Position numbers and translations under genes: made by a program. The notes beneath the pieces were generated by a model. That model searched no databases, had not been told where the DNA came from, and saw only the letters and a list, made by a program, of their open reading frames with translations. Of a DNA stretch of 64,000 nt, positions 12,217 to 24,249 are shown piece after piece. This DNA is from Alopecurus myosuroides (lineage: Eukaryota > Streptophyta > Magnoliopsida > Poales > Poaceae), in contig CM054060.1 of NCBI GenBank assembly GCA_028641055.1, positions 53,780,292-53,844,291 on the forward strand, given 5' to 3'. How positions within the stretch are numbered: the first letter of the stretch is position 1; every line of letters starts with the position of its first letter.

Positions 12217-13505
12217 GTGGCGAAATACACCTTTTTCATAAACTTGGCGATTGTACAACGTGGCTGCCCTTATATGGCTAGAAGAATGCCTTTGATGACA
12301 GGGGTACAATGGGTTGAGGAGATGATGAAGGATCCAAAGATATTCTACAAGTGTTTTAGAACGAGGATGTCAGTTTTTAACATGTTGTGTGGCGTTTTTG
12401 TTCACTACTGGAAACAGGGTCTATGCCGTATATCGTAAATACTCGGCGAAGGCTCGAAAATACTCGGCGTTCAGTTCGCCGAGTGCAACACTCGGCACAA
12501 CACACTCGGCGTCGTACGGATCGTGTGTTTTCTTCGAGCTCTTCTGAGCCGTTGGATCTTTCAAGTGATTGTGAGTCGGTGAATCAAAGGTAGGCACACG
12601 GATTGTGTGTTTCTTTCCAATTCTTTGCCGAGTGTCACGGAGCACTCGACAAAGTTTCAAATGGGGGCGGGAAGAAATAAAAAAAATTGTCTGCCCGTCT
12701 ATATGCCGAGTACTCCAAGGGGACACTCGGCAAAGATTCACACTGGGACGGGAAGAAATGGCGTGAAGCTCATATATTTTTTGACAACATGTATTCCGAC
12801 TCTTGTGCGGATAACACTAGGCAAAGGTCCAACAAAAAAAAAGGTACTCTTTGCCGAGACTCCGTTCTAGAGACACTCGGCAAAGTATAACACCCTGTTC
12901 TGCAGACACGGAAATGCCACGTGGCCTACCTCAGTGCCGAGTGGGTCCTTTTGCCGAGTGTTGTTTTGGCCGTTGCCGACATACTTATCTTTGCCGAGTG
13001 TTGCGGGCAGGGCACACACGGCAGAGGGCGTTAGTGCCGAGTCTTTCTTGTTTGCCGAGTGTGCGTGAAAGGGCCTACTCGGCGATTTTGTTATACGCCG
13101 AGTTGTTTAGGTACGCCGAGTGTTTTTATGTTCTTCTCGGTTTTTAGTAGTATACGCTGAGTATCCCATGTTTGTGCATGCACTCGGCAAACTATGGGAT
13201 ACTCGGCGGCGTTCAGTTTTCCAGTAGTGGTTGCTACATATGGCCTCGAGTCCACTTGTCAGATGTTCAGTAAAGAATCACTAGCTCTGTTAGCTGATGA
13301 TCGTTTTGAGCGTAGTGTTTCCACCGCCTGCAACAAGTTGCATCATGTGTTAGACAGTGTTGACAGTACGACGGGCGATTATATTAGACGTAATGATCCT
13401 ATTTTCACCGAATTCATATTAAACTTACACAGCCCATGTTTCAAAGATGCCTCTGTAACCCTAACTACAAAAGCTGCTAGCTGTCATATTCACTTGGTCC
13501 CTTAG
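12217..13505 (+). pseudogene. PIF/Harbinger transposase remnant, copy 1, interrupted by a CACTA
   Basis: Two coding pieces, 12253-12399 and 13233-13503, join across the CACTA at 12403-13229. The left piece encodes ...GVQWVEEMMKDPKIFYKCFR... The right piece encodes ...YGLESTCQMFSKESLALL... and, after further decay, RNDPIFTEFILNLHSPCFKD. This matches the N-terminal half of PIF/Harbinger transposases (a WV-E-x-L-x-DP-x-x-CY-x-x-FRM-like motif, then the region before the DDE domain). The catalytic domain is missing. The same remnant occurs at 46118-47404 and, without the CACTA, at 62785-63096. Confidence 0.75.
12403..13229. mobile_element. Non-autonomous CACTA element, copy 1
   Basis: An 827-bp element bounded by CACTACTGGAAA at 12403 and its complement ending at 13229. 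It is flanked by a 3-bp target duplication, GTT (12400-12402 and 13230-13232). The paralogous Harbinger remnant near 62860 reads through the site with a single GTT, a true empty site. The interior is packed with copies of the 10-12 bp word TTTGCCGAGTG and its complement, often as close inverted pairs. Such subterminal repeats are transposase-binding sites in CACTA families. No transposase is encoded. Confidence 0.95.
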
Positions 13506-13860
13506 TGGTTGAAAAGATACCATAAATTAAATTTTGGCCCATGCAGAAACAACAATTTTTATTAAAATAGCCGACACAGTAGTACACAGATTAGCACTGA
13601 ATTATGTTGAGTGGATGATGCAAAATTGCAAATCAAGTACTCCGTAGTTGTTTATGGTTGGTGTGGTGAGGGTGGAAAAGATGGTGGTGAGACATGACGA
13701 GAAACGACAACAAAAGTGAAATCTTCTGCGATCCATCATGACTCTGGTGCCGGTGTGGTTTACCAGGGTCTGTCAATATATAATCTCAAGTTAGGTAACG
13801 AGAGGGCAGGCAAACGCAATACACAGAGTACTACTGTAGCCAGCAGTGACCGACGGCCCG

Positions 13861-13932
13861 ATGCGCGGCGAGGAAGAGGACGCCTTGGCAAGGTACGAGG
13901 CCGAGGCCTCCTCCCTTCCAACATGTCGGGGC
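13861..13932 (+). pseudogene. Sulfotransferase copy 1, truncated after about 24 codons
   Basis: From the ATG at 13861 the sequence matches the intact sulfotransferase at 47760, with residues MRGEEEDALARYEAEA conserved, and breaks at 13932. The upstream 170 bp, including a TATATAAT box, is also conserved, so promoter and start survive but all catalytic and PAPS-binding motifs are gone. The following sequence has no sulfotransferase similarity in any frame to 22 kb. The frame stays open to 14211, but that extension is unrelated to the family. Confidence 0.9.
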
Positions 13933-16900
13933 AACCGGTATGTACCGTACTTTGTTTGTCTTCTTATAGTTTCCTCTCTCTCGTCTCTCGTCTCTGTTTT
14001 GTACCCCAAATCGAATCGACGCGTTGCTCCTTTCACATCCGTAGCAGGCAGGGCAGAGTTATATATGCATGGGGTGCTCCACGCCTCAGTCCTCACGCAT
14101 GTGGCAATCATGCCCACTTTAGGCATCGAGAGGGGCTTATGTGCGTGCACCATATCCATCTACGACTGCGGGTCCGACTGGGGCGGAGACCTGGAGCCAG
14201 GGGAGGAGTAGGCTTGTAACCGCCGTCTGATGGGCGTACGCACACCCGAGCAGCTCATCGATCCATGTATTCTAATCTCCCCCTTGGAGATTAACCGCCG
14301 TCTGATGGGCGTACGATCACCCGAGCAGCTCATCCCTCAACCAAAAAAAAAGAAAGGTACCGCGCGATCAACCAGATCTGCACATGGCCTGCGTTTCATG
14401 TTAATTACCTACCATCCAGATCTGCACGTACGCGTATTACCAACGGGAAAAACAAACCCACCGATGCATCGCTAGCTAGCTACCGAGTCTACCATCGATC
14501 TGTACCAAATGATTAACAACAACACTCTCTTCATCAAATCAATAAAAATCAACACTTGGATTCCATGGGATCGATACAGACAGATTAATTACCTCCATCC
14601 CGATATATACAAGAGATCAATTCCGCCGCTCGATCGCCTATGCAGAGTGTCCGATGGTCATCCATCCAGCACTTCGCCGTCACCAGGGACGGACCATGTA
14701 GCTAGCTAGCCACTTGGGTCCACAACAGAGCCGCCCATGCACTCCATCATCACCCAGGCAAAGAGATCGACGCGGACTCCTCCTCTCCGCCTACGCCTCG
14801 CCAAGCCCAAGTCGCAAGTCGCGCATGACGCCCACGCATCTCCTCACGACGGCCCCCTATTTATAGATAGAGGCCATGCATATACAGGGAAGAAGATGAG
14901 TACCGTGGGGATCTCTCCTCCTCTTTCTCGCTTGTTTGCTGCGTGGGAGAGCGCCATCAACGGATGAGATTCAGCGTGCCATAGATTGATGACATGGCAG
15001 CCCATAAATTTAATAAATTGAGGCATGCCCTTCCGCTGTGATAATAATATAATCGAGGAGCGCACCACTCTAGGCCTTTATTCGCTTGCATGGGTATCAC
15101 AAGGAAATTAAAACACCGCCAGACGGGGATTCAAGGAGTCCGCTTAATAATGAAGTGTTTTTTTCTCTTTTCTTTAATGACCGCTTCTTCTTTCGGCATA
15201 GGGCTACTACATGTGCACGCCTGACTTGATCCTTCCTTCCACGTAGCTAGCTAGTTTCGGCTATATTCGATACTACACCATCCATGGGAAGCAGTCATAG
15301 GTGCGGCCAGATCAGCGCTTGTCCTCCAACGTCAAAATACATGGCCTAGTACGTTGATTCCTAGCTAGTCGAAATGGGAAGTCTAGCTCCTCGAACCTGC
15401 CTCAGCCCCAGGATCATATCCTGGACAGCTTTGCTTGGCTCCATTAACGTTTCAGCTCTCTAGAAGAAATGCCAAATCTTGGCTTTCTACTTTTCCTCCC
15501 CCGGCAATTTTACCACTAATTGCGGATTAATGATGCCAAATCTCAAGCTTCGAGCTCTATCTTGCCAGAACAAATTACAACAAGTTTCGGCCGAGAGCAA
15601 GGTGTGGCAACGGCGCATGAGAATGTTTTAATTAGTGTGCTTCCATGGTTTTCTTTCTCTGTGCGAAATATATTCCATCGCTATGGTTGAATCTAATTTT
15701 AGCAGTCTTGCATTGTCCAAGTTTATTTTGAAGAAATTAACAGCAAGCATCAGTTCCAGTACCGGCAATATGATTTTATTTTAATTGTGATGACTAAACT
15801 AGATACGTTGTACACGGCTACATACAAGGAATAGGCTTGCTTCCGATCACAAATAGCAGCTACAAAACAAAAAATAGAAGTCTCTCTACGAAAGCAAATG
15901 ATAAGATATATCTTCAGCTATCAAGCTTGCATAGCTAAAAAAAATCAGACCAGTATAAAAGTGACTTCAATCACAAACAGCGAACGAGCTAGCCAGCCCA
16001 AGTTCAATCCAACCGAGCAATGATGCAGCTTTTAAGATCACAAACACATGGAACAAATAGTCCGGAGCTCAACATCACGAGGATACTACAGCAAACATGC
16101 CATCTTTGGCCAGCCAAATATTTCAACTCATGAAATTATATGGTCGAACAAAAAATATCTTCAGTCGGCATGAGCCAACGTTTCCCTACTGGCCAGCTCC
16201 ACTCCTCCCCTGCTGCTGCCACCGCATCCACTTCACCAGCGCCTCAGCAATCTACTCCGTGTACAGCGTGCTGCGGTGCCAACGACCACGGCTCGTTCAT
16301 CACCTGCACGACAATACGCCAACAAAGGCCTCATGCTACGGCACATGAAACCATTGCTAAAAAACAATACTAACTTTAGAGCAAACAATTGCTATACTAG
16401 CAGGATTCAACTTGACTCAAGTTGGAATTAAACAGTTACAAATTCCGTGACAAAAAAGACCTGGTTTGACCTAAAAGGACAATTTACATGGGCCCTCCCT
16501 TGCACCAGAACATGCAGATAACAAAAGACACCTCTGTATGTCACCGGAATCGCTGCAAAACGTCACTATGCATGAATATAACAGAAAACAAGCAGACCTA
16601 TGCTAAGCATGCAGCAATCCTAAGTCTGGGAGTGCGCCATTCTTTATTTCCAAGACAAAAAAGGCTTGTCACTCTTTATTCAATCATTGGCCATCTGCCA
16701 ATGCCACACTTTGAGCATTCAGCTCACTACGGACAAGTAATTGGGCACTAGGTACTGGGAAGCTAATCAGAAACTGGATCAATAATAGGAAACTAGGCTA
16801 GAGCACAACAGAACAGGAGGAAATTAAGGGACCTTTACGGGGGCACCGTCATGGTCAACATGTACCCTCAAACAAGAGAACGGACTTGAGAACCTCCTCG

Positions 16901-19220
16901 TCGAGCTTAGGATGTACAGGACATCCCCCTCCTCCTACCCAGGCATGAGCAAGGAAGCACTGCGCTGCTGAACCCTGCAACAGATGCAAGAAGCAACTTT
17001 GTAAAACACCAGTCTGCAATCCTGACTTGATCATTACAGTAAAACAGCAATACATGACAATATCATCCAAAAATCAGTTAACTTATAGAGCCCAGGGGTT
17101 GAGGGGAGAACACGAGCAATAGGTTAGATCTCTTCCCCTTGCTTGCTCGTCAGGAGCAATGGACGGTTAGGATTCAAAGCGGCACGGATTCATGACCCAG
17201 TAGTGGCAAAACTTATAATCATCTCTGTCTCAGGATTAAGCAATTTCAAAACAGAGCACGACCATTTTTGTGTGACAGTTGTACATAACCCAATTTATAT
17301 TAAAGTATTATGTGACCTGTTAGGGCTTAAGGAATCTTTTTATTTATTCAGCATATACATTAAAGTGGCAAGTGACAAGGAATCTTTGTAAACCTCTAGT
17401 GGCATATTGAATGGAACTACCATACAACTGTGTGCAGATCTAAATGTGCCTTTCTGGTATGTTTCCTTAGGAAACAACATGAATACTACATGTGCTGCCA
17501 TTTCGTGACAAACAGTTGAGCTCATTAACAACACTTGAACTTCATAAAATAGATGGCAGTGCAACTTATGCCTTGTCAATATTCCCTTCTCTTAGTGCAC
17601 AGGATCACCAGAGTACAAGAAAAGCTAATTGTCAGGCAGGCAGCAAGTACACCAGAATATTCAACATAAAAAAAATCGAGAAGAAACTGTATTGCTAATT
17701 CCGACACCATCGATAATCATACTTGCAAGCTGCACCAGACAAGAAGATTATCAAATTCCAAGCACGCAATTCGATTTTTGAGTAAAACGAGTATTTTTTA
17801 AACAAATTTAACCACGACATTCAATATGCTAAAAGATAGAACCTGACATAACTGCCAAGCTCTCAGCAGCAAAATGAAATCAAAGCATGTATTCTCCTTT
17901 CGGTTAACAGAAATACAAGCCAATCAAGTTAGAGAGGAGGGAAAAAGATAGAAAGGTGCTTACTTTTTCGTCCAGCTCCAGCCACTCCATGCTTCGGATG
18001 ACGCAAAGCTGCGCTGGTGGAGTGGTGATGCAGTTGGTGGTCTACCTGGTGTCCTTGAGTCGCATCTCGGGCCGACGGTTCATTGGTGAGGCCCTCGATG
18101 TGGTCCTTGAGCTGGTAAGAAAAAGCAACATAATTGTTACTTCAAGCATACTAACGTCATCCAACTTCTACTTCTAGATGTGCTCATCATCTAAGAGAAG
18201 AAGCTAGAGAAAATGAAGACAATGCCAGATACGACCTAACCTAGCCATGGCCAAAGCCATCTCAGGGTACCATCGCGAAACTAGATAACATAGCGATTTT
18301 CAAACTCATACCGCCATAAATAAATAAAACTATATTAACATGATTGACAAATAGCAACTACTGAGAATTAAATCATCCAAGGAGGAACTTAGCAATTACT
18401 GAGAATTAGCGACTAAACCATAGCATCAAAGCAACCATAGATCATAGACACCTAGCATATACACTCAGCACGATCAAGTTAAGAGTTAACCATAACCACT
18501 AATGTCAGTAGCTCGACTAAGAAGCCTAATCAGTGTCATTCACAACAACCACAACAAGATCATACAACCAAATCTTCATGTCTAAAAAAAGATAATGCTT
18601 CATTAGAGATAAGAAACCGTAGAATCCATGGTCCTAAACATGATTTATATTTGTGAATCACTAGAAGCCTGCTGACTTGTAAAAATTCAGACTTTCTTGA
18701 CAAGAACACACCAAATCAAGGACAGAGGACGGACATAGACAAAACTACCTACCAGCCGCGCTGCACCAGCAGATGCATGCCATGGAAGGCGCCCTCTGGT
18801 TGGCCTGGAAGGAGGCGCAGTCTTGGAAACCGAGCTTGATGAGCTCCCTGCACATTGCACGGGTAACTGTCGGGCGGCGAGCAAGATACATTACATGGAG
18901 CCGAACTTCTCGGTGACACCGACGACAGCGACAAGGTCTTGCTCTTTCACTGGGGACTCCAACGTCGTCACGCGCACTGCCACGTAAACCTGAACGGCAA
19001 GAAAGGAGCGAGCGGCCTGAGAGGTAAATTCCTCGACAGAGATGAACACATTCAGGTAAAATAACCATCCTCAGAAGCAGCAGCAGTAAACTAACAATTG
19101 CACCATCAACTCAGTGCAAGAGAAAATCTAGCAAAATTTAGCATGGCATTGAAGATCTATTAATAGCAGAGTGCAATCTATAACCCATCTGTGAAACTGT
19201 ACACAACAAGTATTATGAAG
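13933..19220. other. Long unassigned stretch
   Basis: I see no recognisable gene or transposon. It has low-complexity GCTAGCTAGC clusters (near 14470, 14700, 15250), a TATA-like 'ctatttatagatag' near 14860, and many short open frames without family signatures. On the minus strand, 18050-18113 looks like a small exon (acceptor TTACCAG, donor CAG/GTAGAC), and 18750-18980 is GC-richer with a coding-like texture. These may be exons of one minus-strand gene continuing to 22 kb, but I cannot identify it. Confidence 0.4.
14222..14336 (+). repeat. Direct repeat, about 67-bp period
   Basis: 'ccgccgtctgatgggcgtac' followed by 'acccgagcagctcat' occurs twice, starting at about 14220 and 14287, with a short spacer. 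It is a local tandem duplication of unknown role. Confidence 0.85.
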
Positions 19221-19224
19221 ATTA

Positions 19225-21342
19225 AAAACTTCAAATTAATCTCCCATGTGCGCCCTTACACAAACAGGTGGATTCTGTTTTGGTGAATCTAAAACCAACA
19301 TGATGATTGGGCTGGAAAATCAAAACTTTATTTATAAAGATGAACATGGGACATGATCGTCCTAGGTTGAACTTAGTACACACAGGAGGAATCGGAACAG
19401 GAACACAACCTTCATGATGATGGCGCAGCCGGACCAGACGAAGGTGCTTGATTGGCGAGTGTAATGCTCTGAGAACTGTTGTGCGCCGTTTTGTCGGACT
19501 CCCCCGGCTGCTAAAGAAAGAATTGAATTTCAGATTGCGATGTACCACAAAAGACAGGCTCTACAAAACTTATCGATAATAATACAAAAATGTATTTACA
19601 CAAAACAACTGATCAATCGAGGTGCCTGTGAGATGGTGTTGTGCGGACGATTGAAAGTCAGGTACTAATCGACCAGATAGAACGATTTTCACCCATTGCG
19701 ACGATACCGGTAATGAAACTGTGGCAGAGTTATAATCACTTTAGAGAGCCTCTACGATGGCGGCTGCAAAAAACATTCACCCGATGAAGCACACCCAACC
19801 TATTTGAGCTAGACTAGATAGCAGCCCCAAGATAAAATAAAGCTCGCAATCACGGCACCGCCCTCTACGTTACAGGAAGAAAGAAGTAAACGTTTCATAC
19901 ACACAGACGTACTACTGGTAGAAGATATGCAGTGCCGCGTCCGTAATTAACAAACAAGCAAAAAATGCTCATGTAGCTACGACATTTCTTCTCCACGCAT
20001 CTAAATATTTTCCATGGATCTGGTGACTCCCTGCCTATGTAATGAAGCATAAACAGAGGTGTGCATCTTGTAAATTAAATTAACAGGGGATGTAAACCGA
20101 AGGCTCAATGCTAAGGAACGAACAAAGCAAACACCAAACATCGCCTTTTCATCAGGCAGCAGACGATTCGAGCGCTCGGACCAGGAAATACTCTGACCTC
20201 TGAGTGACGAGGTCCAGAACAGCGTGGGCCTTGGGGGCGAGTGTAGTAGATCAAAAACTTCAAATTTGTCCCCTATATGTGCACCCTTACACAAACAGGT
20301 TGATTTTGTTTTGGTGAAACTAAATCCAACATGACGATTGTGCCAGGAAATCAAAAACTTTATTTATAGAGATCGAACATGGGACTAGATCCTCCTAGGT
20401 CGAAATCAGTACACACAAGAGGAATCAGAACATGAACACAACCTTCATGAGGATGGCGCTGACGGAGCAGAAGAAGGTGATCGACCGGCGAGTGTAGTAC
20501 TCCGAGAACTTGCGCACCGATTTGTCCGACTCCTCCGTCTGCTCAAGAAATAATTGATTTTGAGATTGCGATGTAATGCGAAGGATAGGCTCTACAAAAC
20601 ATATCAATAAAAATACAAAAATGTATTTACAGAAACAACGGATTGAGGTGGCTGTGAGATGATGCCATGGGGACGATTGAAATTCAGATACTAATGGACC
20701 AGACAATACGGTTTTCACCCGTAGAGACGGTACCATTAATGAAATTGTACTGGTCAAGTTATTATCACTTTAGAGATCCCTTACGATTGCAGCTGCAAAA
20801 AGCATTCATCCGGTGAAGCAAACCCAACATATTTGGCCTAGACTAGATACCAGCACCAAGATAAAATAGAGGTCACAATTCTCACGGCACAGGCACTGGA
20901 AGTTAACACCGCCATCGATGTGTTACAGGAAAAAAGAAGTAAAAGTTGCATACATACAGACGTAATGCTGGTAGAACAGGATATGCACTGCCGCGTCCAT
21001 GACAAAGAAACAAAAAATTAATCATGTAGCTACGACTTTACTTGTCCACTCATCTAAATAATTTCCATGGATCTGGTGCTGTGTGTAACTACAACAGACA
21101 TGGATGCATGTTTCCCTGTCTATCCAATGAAGCCTAAACAGAGGTGCGCGTATTCTGAATTAAATTAACGCGAGGGGGGGTTTGTAAATTGAAGGCTTAA
21201 TGCTAACGAACGAACAAAGCAAACACCAGACATCGCCTTTCCATCAGGCAGCAGATGATTCGAGCGCTCGGACCAGAAAAAACTCTGACCTCTGACGGAC
21301 GAGGTCCAGAGCAGCGGTGGGCCTTGGGGGCGAGCGGATCGA
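19225..21342 (-). repeat. Tandem duplication of about 1.1 kb with exon-like islands
   Basis: Unit 1 (about 19225-20242) and unit 2 (about 20249-21342) align along their length. Paired landmarks are 'cttacacaaacaggt' at 19254 and 20286, 'cgagtgtagtactcc'-like at about 19455 and 20490, and 'cgagcgctcggaccag' at 20166 and 21262. In unit 2, on the minus strand, about 20449-20545 encodes ...EESDKSVRKFSEYYTRR... between plausible splice signals, and about 20955-21000 encodes MDAAVHILFYQHYV. In unit 1 the same places have frame-breaking changes. This looks like a partially duplicated, unrecognised minus-strand gene whose GC-rich first exon may lie at 21300-21900. Confidence 0.55.
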
Positions 21343-21344
21343 CC

Positions 21345-21960
21345 TCCTGCGCAACGTGGACCCGCCCCCAGCCGGTCTTGAGAAACGACGCGTGGAGGTT
21401 GCGTCCATGTCCTCCTAGTCCTGGAGCTGGGGGAGGACGGCCCCTCCTTGGCCGTGCAGCAGGAGTTGTGGGAGGTCAGGCTTGATCTGCTCGAGGAGGC
21501 CTCGCGAGCAGGATATGAGGAGGTCCCGGCGGCGGAGAGGCTGGGGTCCAGCAGGATCTGGTGGGGGGAGAGCGTGAGCGGCGAGAGAGGGGAGGTCGAC
21601 CGCGGTGAGCGGCAGAGGTAGTGGGCGGAGAAAGGGGATCGAGACGGGAATGGGGGAGGAGATGCGTTGGGGACCTGGAGCGACAGAAGAGGAGAGTGAG
21701 CGGCGGCTGCGAGGATTGGGGAGGAGATGCGACGGGATTCAATGCGTTTTGGTGGTTTCCTTGGGGGCGTTGGATGGCCTGGGTGGATGGTGGACGGTGG
21801 GGATCCAGTCGTCGAAGGCGATCCGTGAGGTGCTCTATGCGGCAGTCTCATTGGCTGGATGCAGCCGCGGAGGCGGAAAGGCTTCTCGCGCGCCCGTGCG
21901 TTTGTGCCGAGCAGAAATTGCGCGTGTGTAAAATCTCCTCCGGATTGCCGTGCTAACCTA
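21345..21960. other. GC-rich island, possible 5' region of a minus-strand gene
   Basis: GC content rises sharply here and falls again beyond 21960. Open frames exist on both strands, the longest on the minus strand over 21165-22037. They overlap, are rich in Ser, Pro and Arg, and show no family motif. A plus-strand frame over about 21405-21625 reads ...LELGEDGPSLAVQQELW... but lacks a start codon. I cannot choose between them. Confidence 0.3.
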
Positions 21961-22563
21961 TAGTATGCGGACCCCTCGTTTCCGCCAAAAAAAAAAGGTA
22001 AATATCTCCTCGTATGGCAAATTTTCACTAACTCCATAAACCTACGAAGAGAGATATACTAAACGTGTGTTCACCCGGTCTATATTTCTAATAATTTGTA
22101 TATCGTTTGTCTCATCTAATTAGCGATCCCGCCGTTGCTGCCACGTACTAGCTAGGCGCCAGAGCAAATCAATCCACGTCGTCATCATTTATTCATCTTA
22201 AAAAAAATATGGCTAGTTGTCATGTGGTTCATCGTCGATCCGCTCGTCGTAAGGGACTGGACGACGAGATGTACGTAACAGAGCCATGAGAGTGGACCAC
22301 GCGGCGTCAATGATGGACTTCCCCAGAGACAACATTGAGCCCGCTGGAGCTAGATGTCATGGTCGACGAGCCGTCCAACCCGAGACTATGTCTGTGGAGG
22401 GCCCTTGGCATCGTTCGGTCTCTGGTGAGGACATAACCATCTCATGGCTCATCGTGCAGACTCCCGTCATGTAAAACCTCCCGGCGCCGACAAAGGTGGG
22501 GTGTTCCCGTCCAGGTGGGTCGAGGCGACAAGATAGACGGGGGAGTGCCAGTTGGAGAGGACG

Positions 22564-22710
22564 ATGTTAAGGCGTAAACTCGTGTTTGTGGACAAGATCG
22601 GAATGGTTATGATCTTCAACAATTATGTTGAATTCACCGAGGAGTATGTGGACCGGGACTATGATCTTGATGACCCTAGACGAGCCGACCAGCACCAACA
22701 TCGCGCATAG
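22564..22710 (+). CDS. Small open frame, unassigned
   Basis: A 48-residue frame with an ATG start encodes an acidic, aromatic-rich peptide (...MVMIFNNYVEFTEEYVDRDY...). Sequence around it (22280-22470) also has a coding-like texture. Codon choice is GC-moderate and the frame is short, so this may be a leftover exon of a decayed gene. I do not recognise the family. Confidence 0.25.
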   Translation: MLRRKLVFVDKIGMVMIFNNYVEFTEEYVDRDYDLDDPRRADQHQHRA

Positions 22711-23361
22711 GACCGAACAATCACATGTAATAACAATCTCATAGCATGAAACACCATGCCGTGAAAGTGCTCCTTCCTTTGTTCATGGACTTGTTCTGAG
22801 GCAGGTTTAGAAAAAGAATCCGGGCATGTCTTGCAACCTTTTTTAGATTTTTGGAGTGGCCCTTTAGAATGTGTTCATATCACCGATGGCAGCAAAATGG
22901 TCTCGTGATTTCCAATGTGCGTCTCTGAAATCATCTCTCTACCAGAACTCGTATGAAAAAGAAAGGTACGGCTCATGAAAAGGTCATGAATAGTGAAATC
23001 TATCTCCCTAATCCGTTTTTGTATATCTCTCCCTTATATCAAATGATATGGCACCCCATGCTACAGAGAGGGCATGATCGATTGTGAGGGATGCCTCGCA
23101 CCGCCAGGTTATTGGCGTCGGGGCACTTTTCACGAAAGACGAACCAGGACAATGTCTTCGAGAACGGTGTCGTCTTGGCAGGCTAGATGAGGCGTCGATC
23201 GTCAGAGCGGGTGAGACCCCTCCAATTGGATGGCGTACGTGGACGACACCGAGTGTAGAGGCCATCGACCATCCACCGCTAGGTTAAACTCTTCGGAAGA
23301 TGGTTGGTGAAGGTGGTCCCATATCTCCCATGCGCAAAATCGCATAGCTCGCCCATATCTC
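22711..23361. other. Unassigned, partly coding-like stretch
   Basis: Moderate GC. Overlapping short frames on both strands at 23008-23287 have no recognisable motif. I see no element termini here. Confidence 0.35.
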
Positions 23362-23666
23362 CACTACTAGAGAATAGACATTTAGTCACCAAGATACTTG
23401 GTTACTAGAGATCAACTATTGGTTGCTAATTATTTATTGTCACCAACATTCTCGGTTTTTTCGTGGTTGCTGAATATATTTAGAAAGCAACATTGCATTT
23501 GTTGGTTACTAAATAACAATCTTTAGTTACCAGCCCTTGGTGACTAAAGGTTTAGCGAAGCAATAGTAACCAAACTATTAGGTTATTGGTGACAAATGGT
23601 GCACATATAGCCACCAAACTGCCTGATGCAATTGCTTGGTGACTAAATGTCATCTTTCTTGTAGTG
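23362..23666. mobile_element. Short non-autonomous CACTA element
   Basis: A 305-bp element begins CACTACTAGAGAATAGACAT and ends with a matching inverted terminus closing in CTTGTAGTG. It is flanked by a CTC target duplication (23359-23361 and 23667-23669). The interior carries repeated TTTAGTCACCAAG / CTTGGTGACTAAA words in both orientations, acting as subterminal repeats. It is a different CACTA family from the TTTGCCGAGTG type elsewhere in the window. No protein is encoded. Confidence 0.93.
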
Positions 23667-23861
23667 CTCTAAGCACCTTGTTGGGACGTCCCATTGGTTG
23701 CATGACAGCGTCTCGTTGGAATAAAGTACCCTTTTGTTCATCCATCATGATGGTACACTGATCAGTGGCACGAGGAAACAGCCGGCTTTGTCATCCTGCG
23801 AGATCTGTGTATGCTGGTCGGCATCTGCGTGCTGCGACGGAGAACTTTATCATAGGTAGTA

Positions 23862-23985
23862 CTCCCTCCGTCCCAAAAAGGATGTCTCAATTTTGTCCAA
23901 ATTTAAATATATCTAGACATGTTTTAGTGTGTAGGTACATGTAAACTTAGACAAAGTTGAGACATTTTTTTTGGGACGGAGGGAG
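23862..23985. mobile_element. Stowaway MITE
   Basis: A 124-bp element with CTCCCTCCGTCCCAAAAAG at the left and the complement at the right, flanked by TA on both sides (23860-23861, 23986-23987). It is non-coding. Confidence 0.95.
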
Positions 23986-24249
23986 TACTACTTTTTCTGC
24001 ACGAATTATCTTACGTACTTAGTCTCACAAGTTTACATAGAGTTGAGTAGGAACTAAGTAAGCATTCATGCCGGTGCGCGCTCGTGATGTAGTACTATAT
24101 ACATATGCTAACTAGCTAGGCGTTGACATGATGCTCGTGAGTAATCATGCAGCAGGTACGCATGCATCTATGTGTTTGTGAATTTGTTTTTTCTTTTCCT
24201 GAGCTGACCGTGGCTAGCTATTTTTCAGCCTATCTACCCATCGATGACG

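Larger units (their letters stand above)
10682..13932 (+). repeat. Large duplicated block, copy 1 (partner 44584-47831)
   Basis: This 3.25-kb block starts inside the LINE and contains its 3' end, the tandem repeat at 11590-11840, the Harbinger remnant, the CACTA and the first codons of a sulfotransferase. It matches 44584-47831 almost base for base. Left junction: 'aggatttaatgaatgg' is common to both copies at 10682 and 44584, while the preceding sequence differs. Right junction: identity stops at 13932, inside sulfotransferase codon 24, where copy 1 continues with unrelated DNA. Confidence 0.95.

Noticed and set aside
12420..13200. Regularly recurring CTCGGCAAAG words resembling a CRISPR-like array
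   Set aside because: The words occur in both orientations at irregular spacing inside an element with CACTA termini. This is a plant CACTA subterminal repeat pattern.
13933..14211. Possible intron after codon 24 of sulfotransferase copy 1 (GTATGT just past the break)
   Set aside because: The intact paralogues have no intron, and no sulfotransferase coding sequence resumes downstream.
21165..22037. 290-codon minus-strand frame as a single protein
   Set aside because: Ser/Pro/Arg low-complexity composition, and it runs through the tandemly duplicated segment with no conservation of frame between units.
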